NCBI GenBank assembly: GCA_039810885.1
Contig: JBDHXV010000004.1
Coordinates: forward strand, 1-64,000
Direction of reading: 5' to 3'
Length of the DNA: 64,000 nucleotides
Source: BJGO01 sp039810885
Lineage (GTDB): Bacteria; Bacteroidota; Bacteroidia; Chitinophagales; UBA10324
Part shown: piece by piece, positions 17,116 through 26,594 of the stretch
How positions within the stretch are numbered: position 1 is the stretch's first letter
Layout of the letters: every line of letters starts with the position of its first letter
The notes under the pieces: generated by a model
Told to the model about the DNA's origin: nothing
What the model saw: the letters and a program-made list of their open reading frames with translations, nothing else
Database searches by the model: none
Position numbers and translations under genes: made by a program

Positions 17116-17616
17116 TTACATCTTCTTTAATGTCAATACCGCACGAGTATGGATGTCGTTTACCGGGGTTCCTTCAAAGGAAGTGATTATTTGAAATTCT
17201 TTTCTATTTTTCTTATCCTTTGTTATTGTATAAAGACCTTCAATAATGGGAATAGTTCCTCTTGTGCCACGTATTTGAAATCTTTTACCATCATACACAT
17301 ACTCCATGAAATAACCTGTATATTTTATTGGTTCATTATTAACCATTGAGTCAATTTTCATAAAAAGCCCTACGCGATATCCATAAAGCCCGAATAATGA
17401 CTCACTACTCATAAATTGAATATATCCGAGGTTCTCGAGTGTGCTTTTATTTGTAATTGCTCCTGCTTCATCATAGCTAATGCTTTCATAGCTTTCTATT
17501 TCCCATTTTCCATTTCCACCATATAGTTGAGGAGCTTTGCGATCTTCAATATCACAAGCGGAGAATAATACCGTAACACTTAGGAATAAGAATGTAAGGT
17601 AGGATTGCTTAGTCAT
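17116..17616 (-). CDS. Lipoprotein of unknown function, third gene of exported operon
   Basis: About 166 residues with a lipoprotein signal (MTKQSYLTFLFLSVTVLFSAC, lipidated Cys near 21). The mature part starts DIEDRKAPQLYGGNGKWEIES and is beta-rich, including two copies of a YxGYFxEYVYDG-like strand, which suggests a small lipocalin-like barrel. I chose the ATG at 17616, before the signal peptide; the longer frame from 17706 adds 30 residues with no function. It overlaps the upstream gene's stop by 8 nt, so the two are translationally coupled. I do not recognise the family. Confidence 0.75.
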   Translation of the reverse strand: MTKQSYLTFLFLSVTVLFSACDIEDRKAPQLYGGNGKWEIESYESISYDEAGAITNKSTLENLGYIQFMSSESLFGLYGYRVGLFMKIDSMVNNEPIKYTGYFMEYVYDGKRFQIRGTRGTIPIIEGLYTITKDKKNRKEFQIITSFEGTPVNDIHTRAVLTLKKM

Positions 17617-18445
17617 TATTAAAAAGTAGGTTGAATTGCAAGCCAATTGAATAGTGCCATCCGTGGTCGTTGAGATGTACGAAGTTATTGGCACTCTCCG
17701 AAGCAAGTTGATCTGTTAAGAAAAAAGGAATATTTTCCGGTATATATGACGATGGAGAACCTGCTCCATTAGGATTATAATTCTTGTAATCTGTTAAGTC
17801 TTTATAATAGTCCTGTCGCTCAGGGCTTCCATCATACCCGAAAGGTTTATAGGAGCGCACCGCTCTGAAAATAATATTCACATACTTCATTCCCGCACCG
17901 ACTTCGGCGCCGTATGCTCCTGAAAAGCGAGTGGCAGTAAAGATTCCATTCATAAGTTTTTCTAACCCATACGATTTTGTGCCATCGGTATAGATATAGC
18001 CCATGTAAGCTGTATTGCTTCTTAGATAAAACCCTACAACCGGTGCTATATGAAAATAAGTGTTTCCAATGCCTATACTAAGATCCGTGCTCCAGTCATT
18101 GACTTTCAAAGCCAGTTCTCGCTTTGAGTTATTTATAAAGGTGAATGTGTTGCTGGTACGATACGTTGAGCTGCCTGTCGCCGCATTCATATACAGGCCG
18201 AACTCTTCTTTTGCATATACATAACCAATGCGCCACCCAAATCCGGTTGCATTACTAAAATCTTCTTTAAACAATTCGCTAGCATTAGAAGCATTCATAC
18301 TGTTGTATGAATCAAAGAATTTTTCAAAGCCCGACGACTTAAACTTATAAATCCCATATCCCGTTTGAAGGCTTATTTGTGCTTGACTCCTCGTAGGAAA
18401 GAACCACAGGAGAAGAATTGATAGAGATAATAGTTTGTTAATCAT
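17609..18445 (-). CDS. Outer membrane barrel-like protein, unknown
   Basis: A 278-residue exported protein with a signal peptide ending SQAQ (~23). The remainder is strand-rich, with repeated alternating aromatic segments (GFGWRIGYVYAKEEFGLY, NTYFHIAPVVGFYLRS, WHYSIGLQFNLLF) like an outer membrane barrel of 8-12 strands. Its mature N-terminus (ISLQTGYGIYKF ... FFDSYNSMN) resembles that of the upstream gene (FYFRAGYGLSYA ... LIDVHNNLN), so the two look like tandem paralogues. It overlaps the upstream gene by 8 nt and the downstream lipoprotein by 8 nt. Confidence 0.72.
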   Translation of the reverse strand: MINKLLSLSILLLWFFPTRSQAQISLQTGYGIYKFKSSGFEKFFDSYNSMNASNASELFKEDFSNATGFGWRIGYVYAKEEFGLYMNAATGSSTYRTSNTFTFINNSKRELALKVNDWSTDLSIGIGNTYFHIAPVVGFYLRSNTAYMGYIYTDGTKSYGLEKLMNGIFTATRFSGAYGAEVGAGMKYVNIIFRAVRSYKPFGYDGSPERQDYYKDLTDYKNYNPNGAGSPSSYIPENIPFFLTDQLASESANNFVHLNDHGWHYSIGLQFNLLFNND

Positions 18446-19181
18446 GGCGACCTCCTAATTTTAAATAGACTAATAGTCCAACATTACTCATTTTATCTTC
18501 CAAGAAATTTCCATCCTGTATCTTACTACCCCCTAATAAGCGATTCTCTGCGTCATCAATATCCATTTTCATTGCATGAAACTGATAGGATAGCCGCACT
18601 CCCAACGGGCCTCTTTCATACTGTATAAACGGGGTGAATGCGACTTGGGTAGTAAAAATTAATTCTTTGTTCTTTAAAAACGACTCCCCGGTCATAAAGT
18701 GCTTTGTTTGAAAGAGATAGGTCCATGAGGTATCTTTAATGGAACCCTTAGGAGCACGCTTATAGAAGCCCTTAAATGTGCCAACGTCAACAGACAAGCC
18801 TCCCTTTAGTGCCCCTCCGGCATAAAATGCAAAACAGAGAAAGTTCGATCGAATCTTCAGCTGCCTTTCAATTTCTTCATTATTATACATAAAATTAGCC
18901 TTGCTGACCGTGTGCTTATTTTCCCACAAAATTTCATATCCAACCACATCGTATTCTTGACCAATACCAAAAGCGACTCCTTTTAAGAAATGAATTTTAT
19001 TAAAGTCGTTTCCGGTATTGTAGTAAAAACGATTTAGATTATTGTGAACATCAATCAATCGGTTTATTTCTCTTGGATTCGCATAGCTTAAACCGTAACC
19101 TGCCCTAAAATAGAATTCTTGTGCGCTACTCTCTCCTGTAGCAATTAGGAATAAAGCACACAATAGAAAAATGCAACGCAT
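18438..19181 (-). CDS. Outer membrane barrel-like protein, unknown, operon leader
   Basis: A 247-residue protein with a signal peptide ending ESSAQ (~20) and a mature part of alternating polar/aromatic strands (FLCFAFYAGGALKGGLSVDVG, VAFTPFIQYERGPLGVRLSY) ending in a strand VGLLVYLKLGG. It looks like an outer membrane barrel or an adhesin-like protein; no named family is recognised. It is the first of three minus-strand genes that overlap each other by 8 nt. No clean -7 box is seen within 100 nt upstream. See the finding on this operon. Confidence 0.7.
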   Translation of the reverse strand: MRCIFLLCALFLIATGESSAQEFYFRAGYGLSYANPREINRLIDVHNNLNRFYYNTGNDFNKIHFLKGVAFGIGQEYDVVGYEILWENKHTVSKANFMYNNEEIERQLKIRSNFLCFAFYAGGALKGGLSVDVGTFKGFYKRAPKGSIKDTSWTYLFQTKHFMTGESFLKNKELIFTTQVAFTPFIQYERGPLGVRLSYQFHAMKMDIDDAENRLLGGSKIQDGNFLEDKMSNVGLLVYLKLGGRHD

Positions 19182-19291
19182 AGGGGTTAAGAGTTGTTTG
19201 TTGCATAATTACCTGATAAGTATGTTAGGTTAAAAAAAGGCTAATACCTGTTACTAACAAAGAACCTTAAAACTATATAAAATTTTAGACT

Positions 19292-20701
19292 CTATTCTTC
19301 TGCGTGCTTTTGCTCGTAGCCAAGTATCTTGAGCATGCTGGATGCTGTTTGTTGCTTGGCGAAGTGCCAGTGTTTCAGGTTTCCCTTGTTGTCGTAATTG
19401 ATTAGTACATGTTGTGGAGATGGAATTAAGCAATGCTTAATGCCACCATAACCCGATAACTGATCCTGATAAGCGCCAATATGGAAAAAGCCTATGTATA
19501 ATGGTTCACTGTTGCTGATTCGAGGTAAAAACACCTGATTAATGTGAGCTTCGGAGTTGTAATAATCGTGGCTGTCACATGTTAATCCGCCGAGGTTTAC
19601 CCGTTGATACTCGGAGTCCCACTTATTGATGGGTAACATAAGAAAGCGTTGACCAATGCCCCACGTGTCAGGCAAAGTGGTAATGAATGACGAATCAATC
19701 ATATACCATAACTCTGCATCATTTTGTTGCTTCTGTGCTAAAACTTTATATATAGCGACCCCACTTTCCCCCACAGTAAAACTTCCGAACTCCGTAAAAA
19801 TATTGGGTACCGGAATTTTATTCTTCTTACACACATTCTTAATCTGTGTTACTATAGCTTTCACCATATATTCATAATCATATTCAAAACCTAAGGAATT
19901 TTTTATGGGAAAGCCTCCCCCAATATTGATCGAATCAAGTGTCGGGCATATCTTGCGCAGTTGACAGTAAACGTTTAGTGCCTTGTTCAATTCGCTCCAG
20001 TAATAGGCATCATCTTTTATTCCGGTATTAATAAAGAAGTGCAGCATCTTCAGGCGGAATTTCTTATTATCATGAATTTTTTGAACATAAAATTCAAGAA
20101 TATCGCGCCAGCGAATACCCAAGCGCGAAGTATAAAATTCGAATGAAGGTTCTTCTTCTGCGGCTATGCGTATTCCAATATTACAAACTCCTTTGACCAG
20201 GCGCTGATAACGATTAATCTCTTCTTTATTATCCAAAATAGGAATCACATTAAAGCCATCATTAATTAGCTTGGAAATTTTGGAGGTGTAAAGATTATTT
20301 TTAAAGCCGTTACATATAACGAAACGCTCCTTATCGAAAGATCCCCGCTCATATAATTTCCGGATAATATCAATATCGTATGCATAACTTGTTTCTATAT
20401 GTGTATCATTTTTTAATACTTCCTCTAGTATGTGAGAGAAATGCGAACTTTTAGTGCAGTAGCAATAATTGTATTTGCCTTCGTACTTCAACTCTTTAAA
20501 TGCTTTTTTAAACAAGGCTTTGGCTTTGTTAATCTGTGAGCTGATTTTAGGTAAGTAAGTAATCTTCATAGGCGTAGAATACGACCCAACGATTTCCATT
20601 AAATTAACTCCATTAAAGTGCAGGTTGTTATTTTTTACTTCAAAACCTTCCTGCGGAAAATCGAAGGTTTGCTGTATCAGGTCGAGATAGGTATTGGACA
20701 T
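19292..20701 (-). CDS. speA: Arginine decarboxylase, biosynthetic, PLP fold III
   Basis: Converts arginine to agmatine for polyamine synthesis. The 469-residue protein is of the Bacteroidota speA type, an alanine-racemase-fold PLP enzyme. The PLP lysine is K84 in YCYCTKSSHFSH, and the glycine-rich phosphate loop GGGFP is at ~260. The other markers are RFVICNGFKN and EFGSFTVGESGVAI. It lacks the extra C-terminal domain of E. coli SpeA (658 residues), as expected for this group. Its own promoter box is at 20752-20759, divergent from aminopeptidase P. Agmatinase is not in the window. Confidence 0.87.
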   Translation of the reverse strand: MSNTYLDLIQQTFDFPQEGFEVKNNNLHFNGVNLMEIVGSYSTPMKITYLPKISSQINKAKALFKKAFKELKYEGKYNYCYCTKSSHFSHILEEVLKNDTHIETSYAYDIDIIRKLYERGSFDKERFVICNGFKNNLYTSKISKLINDGFNVIPILDNKEEINRYQRLVKGVCNIGIRIAAEEEPSFEFYTSRLGIRWRDILEFYVQKIHDNKKFRLKMLHFFINTGIKDDAYYWSELNKALNVYCQLRKICPTLDSINIGGGFPIKNSLGFEYDYEYMVKAIVTQIKNVCKKNKIPVPNIFTEFGSFTVGESGVAIYKVLAQKQQNDAELWYMIDSSFITTLPDTWGIGQRFLMLPINKWDSEYQRVNLGGLTCDSHDYYNSEAHINQVFLPRISNSEPLYIGFFHIGAYQDQLSGYGGIKHCLIPSPQHVLINYDNKGNLKHWHFAKQQTASSMLKILGYEQKHAEE

Positions 20702-20751
20702 TTCCTCTGTTGAAGCTGGAATATGATTTTATTAGTAATAAATGAGTTGGA

Positions 20752-20759
20752 CAAATGTA
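20752..20759 (-). promoter_or_regulatory. Promoter -7 box for arginine decarboxylase
   Basis: The minus strand reads TACATTTG (exact TAnnTTTG), 50 nt before the ATG at 20701. The -33 match is weak. Confidence 0.48.
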
Positions 20760-20902
20760 TCTAATTTGAAAGTTCGATGATGCTCGTTTTTTACTATTAA
20801 AATCAAAGTAGATAGGATGAAACTGCAATATCCTCATAGCATAGATATTTTTTAAATTGTAAAATCTTTTTTTGAAACTTGTACTCCATAAACTTTCATA
20901 CA

Positions 20903-22195
20903 ATGAAATACGATGCACCTCCTGCACAACTCTTTATAGAAAATCGCAAACATTTTTCAGCGCTAATGAAGCCCAATGCGATGGCGGTGTTTCATAGTAA
21001 TGATGAAATGCCTCGCAGCGGCGATTCGTTTCTTCCCTTTCGACAAAACCCCGATTTGTTTTATCTCAGTGGTATAGATCAGGAAGATACGATGTTGTTG
21101 ATTTATCCTGACTGCCCTCGTCCGGAATATAGGGAAGTGCTCTTTCTCAAGAAAACGAATGAACATATTGCTGTTTGGGAAGGACACAAATACACTATGG
21201 ATGAAGCTTTAGCCGCATCCGGCATTCGCACTATTTTATGGAATGATGAATTTGAAACGATTCTTAATCTTCTGATGATTTATGCGGATACATGTTACCT
21301 CAACATAAACGAAAATGATCGTCAAGTGATGAAAGTGCCTTATCACGATTTACGCTTTGCACAAGAATTAAAGCAACGTTTCCCCATGCATCACTACGAG
21401 CGGGCCGGTCGGTTAACACAGCAGTTGCGAGAGATTAAATCCAAGTTTGAAATTGACATTATTCGTCATGCCTGTTCCATAACGGAGAAAGCTTTTCGTA
21501 GGGTATTGACCTTTGTTAAGCCGGGAGTAATGGAATATGAAGTTGAAGCTGAAATCATGCACGAGTTTATTCGTAATCGAGCAGGGTATGCCTACTACCA
21601 TATCATTGCATCGGGAGCAAGTGCGTGCGTGCTGCATTATGTTGAAAACAATAAACAATGCAAAGACGGAGATATGCTGCTCCTCGACTTTGGTTCTGAG
21701 TATGCCAATTACGCCAGTGACTTAACCCGTACTATTCCCGTGAATGGAAAATTTACACCAAGGCAAAAAGAAATTTATAATGCCGTATTAAGCGTAATGA
21801 AGCAAGCTAAGCAGATGTTGCGCCCGGGCACGATCTTGAATGATTTAAACAATGAAGTGGGAAAAATTATGGAGGTAGAACTGATTAAACTTGGACTATT
21901 GGATGCCGATGCTGTGAAGAAGCAAAATCCGGATAAACCGCTTTATAAAAAATACTTTATGCATGGCACATCGCACTTTATGGGATTGGATGTGCACGAT
22001 ATCGGTAATCGTTTTGCTCCTATGAAAGCCGGCATGGTCTTTACTTGTGAGCCCGGAATTTATATTCCGGAAGAAAAGATAGGTATCCGAATCGAGAATG
22101 ACATCTTAGTTACCGATGGCGACCCCATTGACTTAATGAGCAGCATTCCGATAACGGCAGAAGAAATAGAAAGCCTGATGAGAGAAGGGCGTTAA
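20903..22195 (+). CDS. pepP: Xaa-Pro aminopeptidase, M24 family
   Basis: Removes N-terminal residues before proline. It has the N-terminal creatinase-like domain (to ~170) and a pita-bread catalytic domain (~175-430). Metal ligands are in LLDFGSEYANYASDLTRT (two Asp, ~260 and ~271), HGTSHFMGLDVHD (~352), TCEPGIYI (~381) and IRIENDILVT (~396). I chose the ATG at 20903, which begins MKYDAPPAQLF; an in-frame TTG at 20879 would add eight residues. The protein is cytoplasmic, with no signal peptide. It is divergent from speA and converges on the M13 peptidase. Confidence 0.92.
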   Translation: MKYDAPPAQLFIENRKHFSALMKPNAMAVFHSNDEMPRSGDSFLPFRQNPDLFYLSGIDQEDTMLLIYPDCPRPEYREVLFLKKTNEHIAVWEGHKYTMDEALAASGIRTILWNDEFETILNLLMIYADTCYLNINENDRQVMKVPYHDLRFAQELKQRFPMHHYERAGRLTQQLREIKSKFEIDIIRHACSITEKAFRRVLTFVKPGVMEYEVEAEIMHEFIRNRAGYAYYHIIASGASACVLHYVENNKQCKDGDMLLLDFGSEYANYASDLTRTIPVNGKFTPRQKEIYNAVLSVMKQAKQMLRPGTILNDLNNEVGKIMEVELIKLGLLDADAVKKQNPDKPLYKKYFMHGTSHFMGLDVHDIGNRFAPMKAGMVFTCEPGIYIPEEKIGIRIENDILVTDGDPIDLMSSIPITAEEIESLMREGR

Positions 22196-22284
22196 GCTAT
22201 TCAACCTTTCGCTATACCCTTTTTACCGTTGCTTTATGATGCCTGTTTAAAAAGGCGTTACGAGGTTATTAGAAAAACTACTGT

Positions 22285-24330
22285 TTACCAAATGACTGCA
22301 CGTTCCTGCTCCGGACGGAACATTTTTTGAGTATCGTTAACATCATACACTTTATAGAAATCGTTGCAGTTGCTCAAGATACCATTACAGCGGAATTCTC
22401 CCGGCGAGTGCGGATTGGTAAGAACTTGATTGCGAAGTGCTGCATCAGTGTATTTTATGCGCCATATCCGTGCCCAAGTCATAAAAAATCGTTCTTCGGG
22501 TGTGTAACCGTCAATCTTTTCATTAGACGTAAATTGTTTACTTTTCTTAAAGGCATCGAGAGAAATCATTACTCCTCCAAGGTCAGCAATGTTCTCGCCT
22601 AAGGTTAACTTACCGTTAATATGCAATGAATCTAATACAAAGAACTTGTTATACTGCTCTTCAAGCACTTTAGTCTTTTCTTCAAAACGTTTCGTGTCGT
22701 CCAACGTCCACCAGCTTTTTAAATTACCCTCTGCATCGAATTTGCTGCCTTCATCATCAAAGCCGTGAGTTAACTCATGACAAATAACAGCGCCTATGCC
22801 TCCATATAGAATGGCGTCATCAAAAGATTTATCGTAAAATGGAGGCTGTAAGATTCCCGCAGGAAATACAATCTCATTGTTAGAAGGATTATAGTAAGCA
22901 TTTACGGTAAATGCATTCATTAGCCATTCTGTTCTATCAACCGGCTTATTGAGCTTATTCATATTTCGTTTAAACTCAAACTCCCAAGAGTGCAATATGT
23001 TTTTTGTAAAGCTTTCCTTATCTATATTAAGTGAAGAATAATCGCGCCACTTGTCCGGATATCCAACTTTCACCATAATTTTTTCCAGTTTATATATTGC
23101 TTTTTGCTTAGTAGAATCGCTCATCCAGTTGAGTTTTAAAATGCGTTGTTTAAAGGCATCTCGCATATTTTCAATGACTTCTTTCATGCGTGTTTTATCA
23201 CTCTCGCTAAAAGCAACTTTTACATACTCTTCTCCCAATGCTTCGCCGATTGTTGAGCCGAGTGTGTTCATTACACGTTTCCAGCGCGGCTTGGGAGCTT
23301 TTACACCATATAATATTTGCTGCTTAAAATGGAATGCACGCTGATATGAAGCATCGTCCATGTAAGGGTTCAGTTGATCAATCAAATGATGTGTGAGATA
23401 GAGTTTCCAATCCGAAATAGGGTATGTTTTTATTTTCTCATTTAAACGCTTCATAAATTCGGGCATACCAATATTCAATGTATCAACTACTCCCAGTTCG
23501 CAGGTTGTGAATACATTTTTCCAATTTATATCCGGGGTAAACTTAACTAGCTCTGAGACCGACATCTTGTGATAAATGTTATAGGGGTTCCTTAATGAAA
23601 CATTATCAAGTGATTTTTCTGCTAATGATTTTTCAAGGTCATAAATTTTATTAGCTTGTTCCACAGCTTTTACTTCGTCAATACCTAATACCACAAGGTT
23701 TGAAGCCACATAGTTTTTATATTCTTTTTGAATTCGTTGCGTGGCTGTATCGTTTCGAAAGTAATAATCTCGATCGGGTAAGCCCAAGCCCGACTGGCTG
23801 ATGTTTAAGATCATCTTATTGGAATTAGCAGGATCCTGATCAGCATATAAATCAAAAAGCGGATTCAATCCTTGCGTAATGGCTTTTGCCAAATAGGTTA
23901 CTAATTTTTCTTTTGAATCCACGGCATTTAATTCTTGTAACAGCGGCTCTATCACTTTTATTCCCTGTTCATTGAGCTTTGTGGAATCCATTCCTGTAGT
24001 ATAGAATGCTCCTACTTTGAAGCGGTTAGATGATGGGATTGCATTTTTATCGCTTGCCGCATCCTCTAATACTTTCCTCAAGATGCCATACCTTAATTCA
24101 TCCACTTCATTAAAGGTGCCCCATTTTGACTCTGTACCCGGGATTGCCGTGTTATGAATCCAAGAGCCGTTAATACGCATATAGAAATTATCGCCGGCCG
24201 AAACGGTTGTATCAAAATCGGCAGGCTTAAATACCTGATAACTCATAGAATCTTGTTTCTGAGATTGTTTACATGATGCTGTTGCTAACAGGCATACAGC
24301 GCACATTATTCTTATAAATTTATTTTGCAT
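22285..24330 (-). CDS. M13-family metallopeptidase, lipoprotein (PepO-like)
   Basis: A ~681-residue neprilysin-family endopeptidase. The signal MQNKFIRIMCAVCLLATASC ends in a lipobox, so it is a lipid-anchored exported enzyme. The zinc site is HELTHGFDDEG (~515), with the third ligand in ENIADLGG (~577) and the family RIKYTDAALR region after it. The protein ends in AVIW; the family's C-terminal CxxW is lost. I chose the ATG at 24330 because the longer frame from 24402 runs upstream of the -7 box at 24359-24366. Convergent with pepP. Confidence 0.92.
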   Translation of the reverse strand: MQNKFIRIMCAVCLLATASCKQSQKQDSMSYQVFKPADFDTTVSAGDNFYMRINGSWIHNTAIPGTESKWGTFNEVDELRYGILRKVLEDAASDKNAIPSSNRFKVGAFYTTGMDSTKLNEQGIKVIEPLLQELNAVDSKEKLVTYLAKAITQGLNPLFDLYADQDPANSNKMILNISQSGLGLPDRDYYFRNDTATQRIQKEYKNYVASNLVVLGIDEVKAVEQANKIYDLEKSLAEKSLDNVSLRNPYNIYHKMSVSELVKFTPDINWKNVFTTCELGVVDTLNIGMPEFMKRLNEKIKTYPISDWKLYLTHHLIDQLNPYMDDASYQRAFHFKQQILYGVKAPKPRWKRVMNTLGSTIGEALGEEYVKVAFSESDKTRMKEVIENMRDAFKQRILKLNWMSDSTKQKAIYKLEKIMVKVGYPDKWRDYSSLNIDKESFTKNILHSWEFEFKRNMNKLNKPVDRTEWLMNAFTVNAYYNPSNNEIVFPAGILQPPFYDKSFDDAILYGGIGAVICHELTHGFDDEGSKFDAEGNLKSWWTLDDTKRFEEKTKVLEEQYNKFFVLDSLHINGKLTLGENIADLGGVMISLDAFKKSKQFTSNEKIDGYTPEERFFMTWARIWRIKYTDAALRNQVLTNPHSPGEFRCNGILSNCNDFYKVYDVNDTQKMFRPEQERAVIW

Positions 24331-24358
24331 AATTATCAAAAGGGTAATACCCTGCGGA

Positions 24359-24366
24359 CAAAAGTA
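24359..24366 (-). promoter_or_regulatory. Promoter -7 box for M13 peptidase
   Basis: The minus strand reads TACTTTTG (exact TAnnTTTG), 28 nt before the ATG at 24330. Because transcription would begin after it, the longer in-frame start at 24402 is excluded. Confidence 0.5.
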
Positions 24367-24482
24367 CTGTCCTGTTTTTTTACTGCTAAATAAATTACAC
24401 AAGTGCGGAATATGACAATACTCCTATTCCGTTTTTTGATTTTCAATATCTTTAACTTGTCAAAGAAATAAACTCATCGATT

Positions 24483-24887
24483 ATGAAACCTTCAGAAGAA
24501 ATGATGCTTCGTCTTTATCACAAATTGGGTAAGCTATTTTATGCCGTAGCGGCTTCAGATGCTGAGGTAAAAAAAGAAGAGGCTGAAAAACTTTACGAAA
24601 TCGTAAAAAGTGATTGGTTACCGGTGGAAGACGCCGAAGACGATTTTGGTTCTGATGCTGCTTTTCAAATTATTTCGGCATTTGACTTATTAAACGATGC
24701 CCGTGCTTCTTCAACAAGTTGTATGAAGCAGTTTGAGGATTTTTACAAATCTCATAAGTACTTGTTTACGGATAAGATTAAGAAACTTACCATGCTTACT
24801 GCAAATGCAATAGCTTCCAGTTTTAGGGGGAAAAACAAATCGGAACTCATAATTATTCAGGAGATTCAGCACCTCTTCAGGGGTTAA
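24483..24887 (+). CDS. TerB-like helical protein
   Basis: A 134-residue cytoplasmic all-helical protein. The segment KLGKLFYAVAASDAEVKKEEAEKL resembles TerB-like domains, in which an acidic helix pair binds metal or a partner. It has few further signatures, and no membrane segment. TerB-like domains occur in many stress and unrelated proteins, so tellurite resistance is not implied. It lies 75 nt before the polysaccharide deacetylase gene and may be co-transcribed, but I see no promoter box for either. Confidence 0.65.
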   Translation: MKPSEEMMLRLYHKLGKLFYAVAASDAEVKKEEAEKLYEIVKSDWLPVEDAEDDFGSDAAFQIISAFDLLNDARASSTSCMKQFEDFYKSHKYLFTDKIKKLTMLTANAIASSFRGKNKSELIIIQEIQHLFRG

Positions 24888-24962
24888 GAAAAATATTTTC
24901 TTTGTGCGTGCAACCCTATGGTCTAATTTACAGACTATATAGTGCATTTTGCCGCAAATAGG

Positions 24963-25580
24963 ATGTATTTCATTAAAACTCCACAGATTTTAAAGCGTCT
25001 TTACCCTGATCAGATATGGAGTCTTCCGGCATCAAATAAGAATATCTATTTGACCTTTGATGATGGTCCCACAAATGAGATCACAGAATGGATTCTGGAT
25101 ACACTTGTAAAGAATCGGGCAAAAGCAACCTTTTTTTTAGTTGGCGATAACGTGCAACGCCTACCACATTTAGTGCAACAAATTCAACAGGGTGGCCATC
25201 ACGTGGGAAACCACACCCAAAACCATCTGAACGGATGGAGTACCGACACAAACGATTATTTACGCAATAGCCTTAAGTGCGCTGAGGTATTAAACACTCC
25301 GCTTTTTCGGCCTCCGTATGGTCGCATTACACGTGCACAGGCTCGCATTATGCAAAAGCGCTTTAAGATTATTATGTGGGATGTGCTCAGCGGAGACTTT
25401 GACAAGACGATAAGCAAAGAGCGGGTTCTACGAAATGTTCTCAATCATACCACTTCCGGTAGTATCATTGTTTTTCACGACAACATAAAGGCCGAGAACC
25501 GAATGAAGTATGCTTTGCCTCGCGTGTTAGACTACTTTGGTGAAAAGGGATTCACTTTCAACCCTATTCCTTATCAATAA
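24963..25580 (+). CDS. Polysaccharide deacetylase, NodB-type
   Basis: A 205-residue carbohydrate esterase 4 protein. The order of NodB motifs is complete: TFDDGPTNE (metal Asp and catalytic base), GNHTQNHL (metal His pair), FRPPYGR (substrate groove), DVLSGDFD, and VFHDN. It probably removes acetyl or similar groups from a cell-surface glycan or peptidoglycan. There is no signal peptide, so it may act in the cytoplasm or leave by another route. I chose the ATG at 24963 over the in-frame GTG at 24942. It converges with gpsA, 9 nt away. Confidence 0.88.
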   Translation: MYFIKTPQILKRLYPDQIWSLPASNKNIYLTFDDGPTNEITEWILDTLVKNRAKATFFLVGDNVQRLPHLVQQIQQGGHHVGNHTQNHLNGWSTDTNDYLRNSLKCAEVLNTPLFRPPYGRITRAQARIMQKRFKIIMWDVLSGDFDKTISKERVLRNVLNHTTSGSIIVFHDNIKAENRMKYALPRVLDYFGEKGFTFNPIPYQ

Positions 25581-25589
25581 GTTATTTTT

Positions 25590-26588
25590 TTAAATTAATC
25601 GTTCCGTTAACAAACGGATTTCCAATATGGGAGCATGGCGAGCATATAAGATGTTATATGCAGCGTCAACAATGGGAATGTCTGCCTGAATTTCTTTATT
25701 AATATGATGAATGCAGGTTGTGGCGTAATACCCTTCAGCAACCATATTCATTTCTAACTGCGCAGATTTTACAGTGTAACCTTTGCCTATCATTGTTCCG
25801 AAGGTGCGGTTGCGGCTGAACTGTGAGTAGGCCGTAACCAAGAGGTCTCCGAGATAGGCACTGTCTTTAATATCTCGATTGATTGGATGTACTGCACGAA
25901 TGAAACGTTCCATTTCTTTAGATGCATTACTAATAAACACCGCCTGAAAGTTGTCTCCATACCCTAAACCATGACAAATTCCGGATACCAACGCATAAAT
26001 ATTTTTCAGCACAGCAGCATACTCAGTACCAAAAATATCGTCTGTTGGGTTAGCATGTATGTAGCGGCACCGAAATAGTTGCGTTAATAATTCTGCAAAA
26101 TCTTTATCTTGAGAAGCCATAGTCAGATAGCTTAATTTCTCAAGAGCTACCTCTTCTGCATGGCAAGGCCCACTAATCACTCCAAACGATTTAAAGGGGA
26201 CATTAAATTGTTGATTAAAATATTCTGCTAGGATGAGATTATCTTCTGGAATCATACCCTTTACTGCGCTGACAACTTGCTTGCCCTCAAAAATGTTTTC
26301 GGGCAGATGTGCCAGGCTTGATTTTATAAAAGCAGCAGGAATAGCGATAACCACAATATCGGAGTTATTAATTACTTCTTCGAGATCTGCTTCTATACTA
26401 TTTTGTGCAATGTGAAAAGAAACCGAACTCAAATAATTCGGGTTATGACCGATTTCAGAAAGATGATGTCGTATTTCTTTATTACGCACATACCAGTTCA
26501 CCCGATGCTGGTTCTCGTTCAGAATTTTTACTAATGCGGTAGCCCAACTTCCCGCACCAAGTACTCCGACTTTTACTTGTAAGCTCAT
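25590..26588 (-). CDS. gpsA: Glycerol-3-phosphate dehydrogenase [NAD(P)+]
   Basis: Reduces dihydroxyacetone phosphate to sn-glycerol 3-phosphate for phospholipid synthesis. The 332-residue protein opens with the Rossmann motif GVLGAGSWATAL, followed by NSDIVVIAIPAAF, SAVKGM, ISGPCHAEEV and DSAYLGDLLVTAYSQFSRNR (active-site lysine region). The order and length are standard for GpsA. It lies 6 nt downstream of the efflux adaptor gene on the same strand, so it is probably the third gene of that operon, an unusual company. Confidence 0.94.
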   Translation of the reverse strand: MSLQVKVGVLGAGSWATALVKILNENQHRVNWYVRNKEIRHHLSEIGHNPNYLSSVSFHIAQNSIEADLEEVINNSDIVVIAIPAAFIKSSLAHLPENIFEGKQVVSAVKGMIPEDNLILAEYFNQQFNVPFKSFGVISGPCHAEEVALEKLSYLTMASQDKDFAELLTQLFRCRYIHANPTDDIFGTEYAAVLKNIYALVSGICHGLGYGDNFQAVFISNASKEMERFIRAVHPINRDIKDSAYLGDLLVTAYSQFSRNRTFGTMIGKGYTVKSAQLEMNMVAEGYYATTCIHHINKEIQADIPIVDAAYNILYARHAPILEIRLLTERLI

Positions 26589-26594
26589 ATTGGT

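Noticed and set aside
24887..24903. AAGAAAA/TTTTCTT hairpin after the TerB-like gene
   Set aside because: A/T-only 7-bp stem without a T tail of clear length; likely chance.
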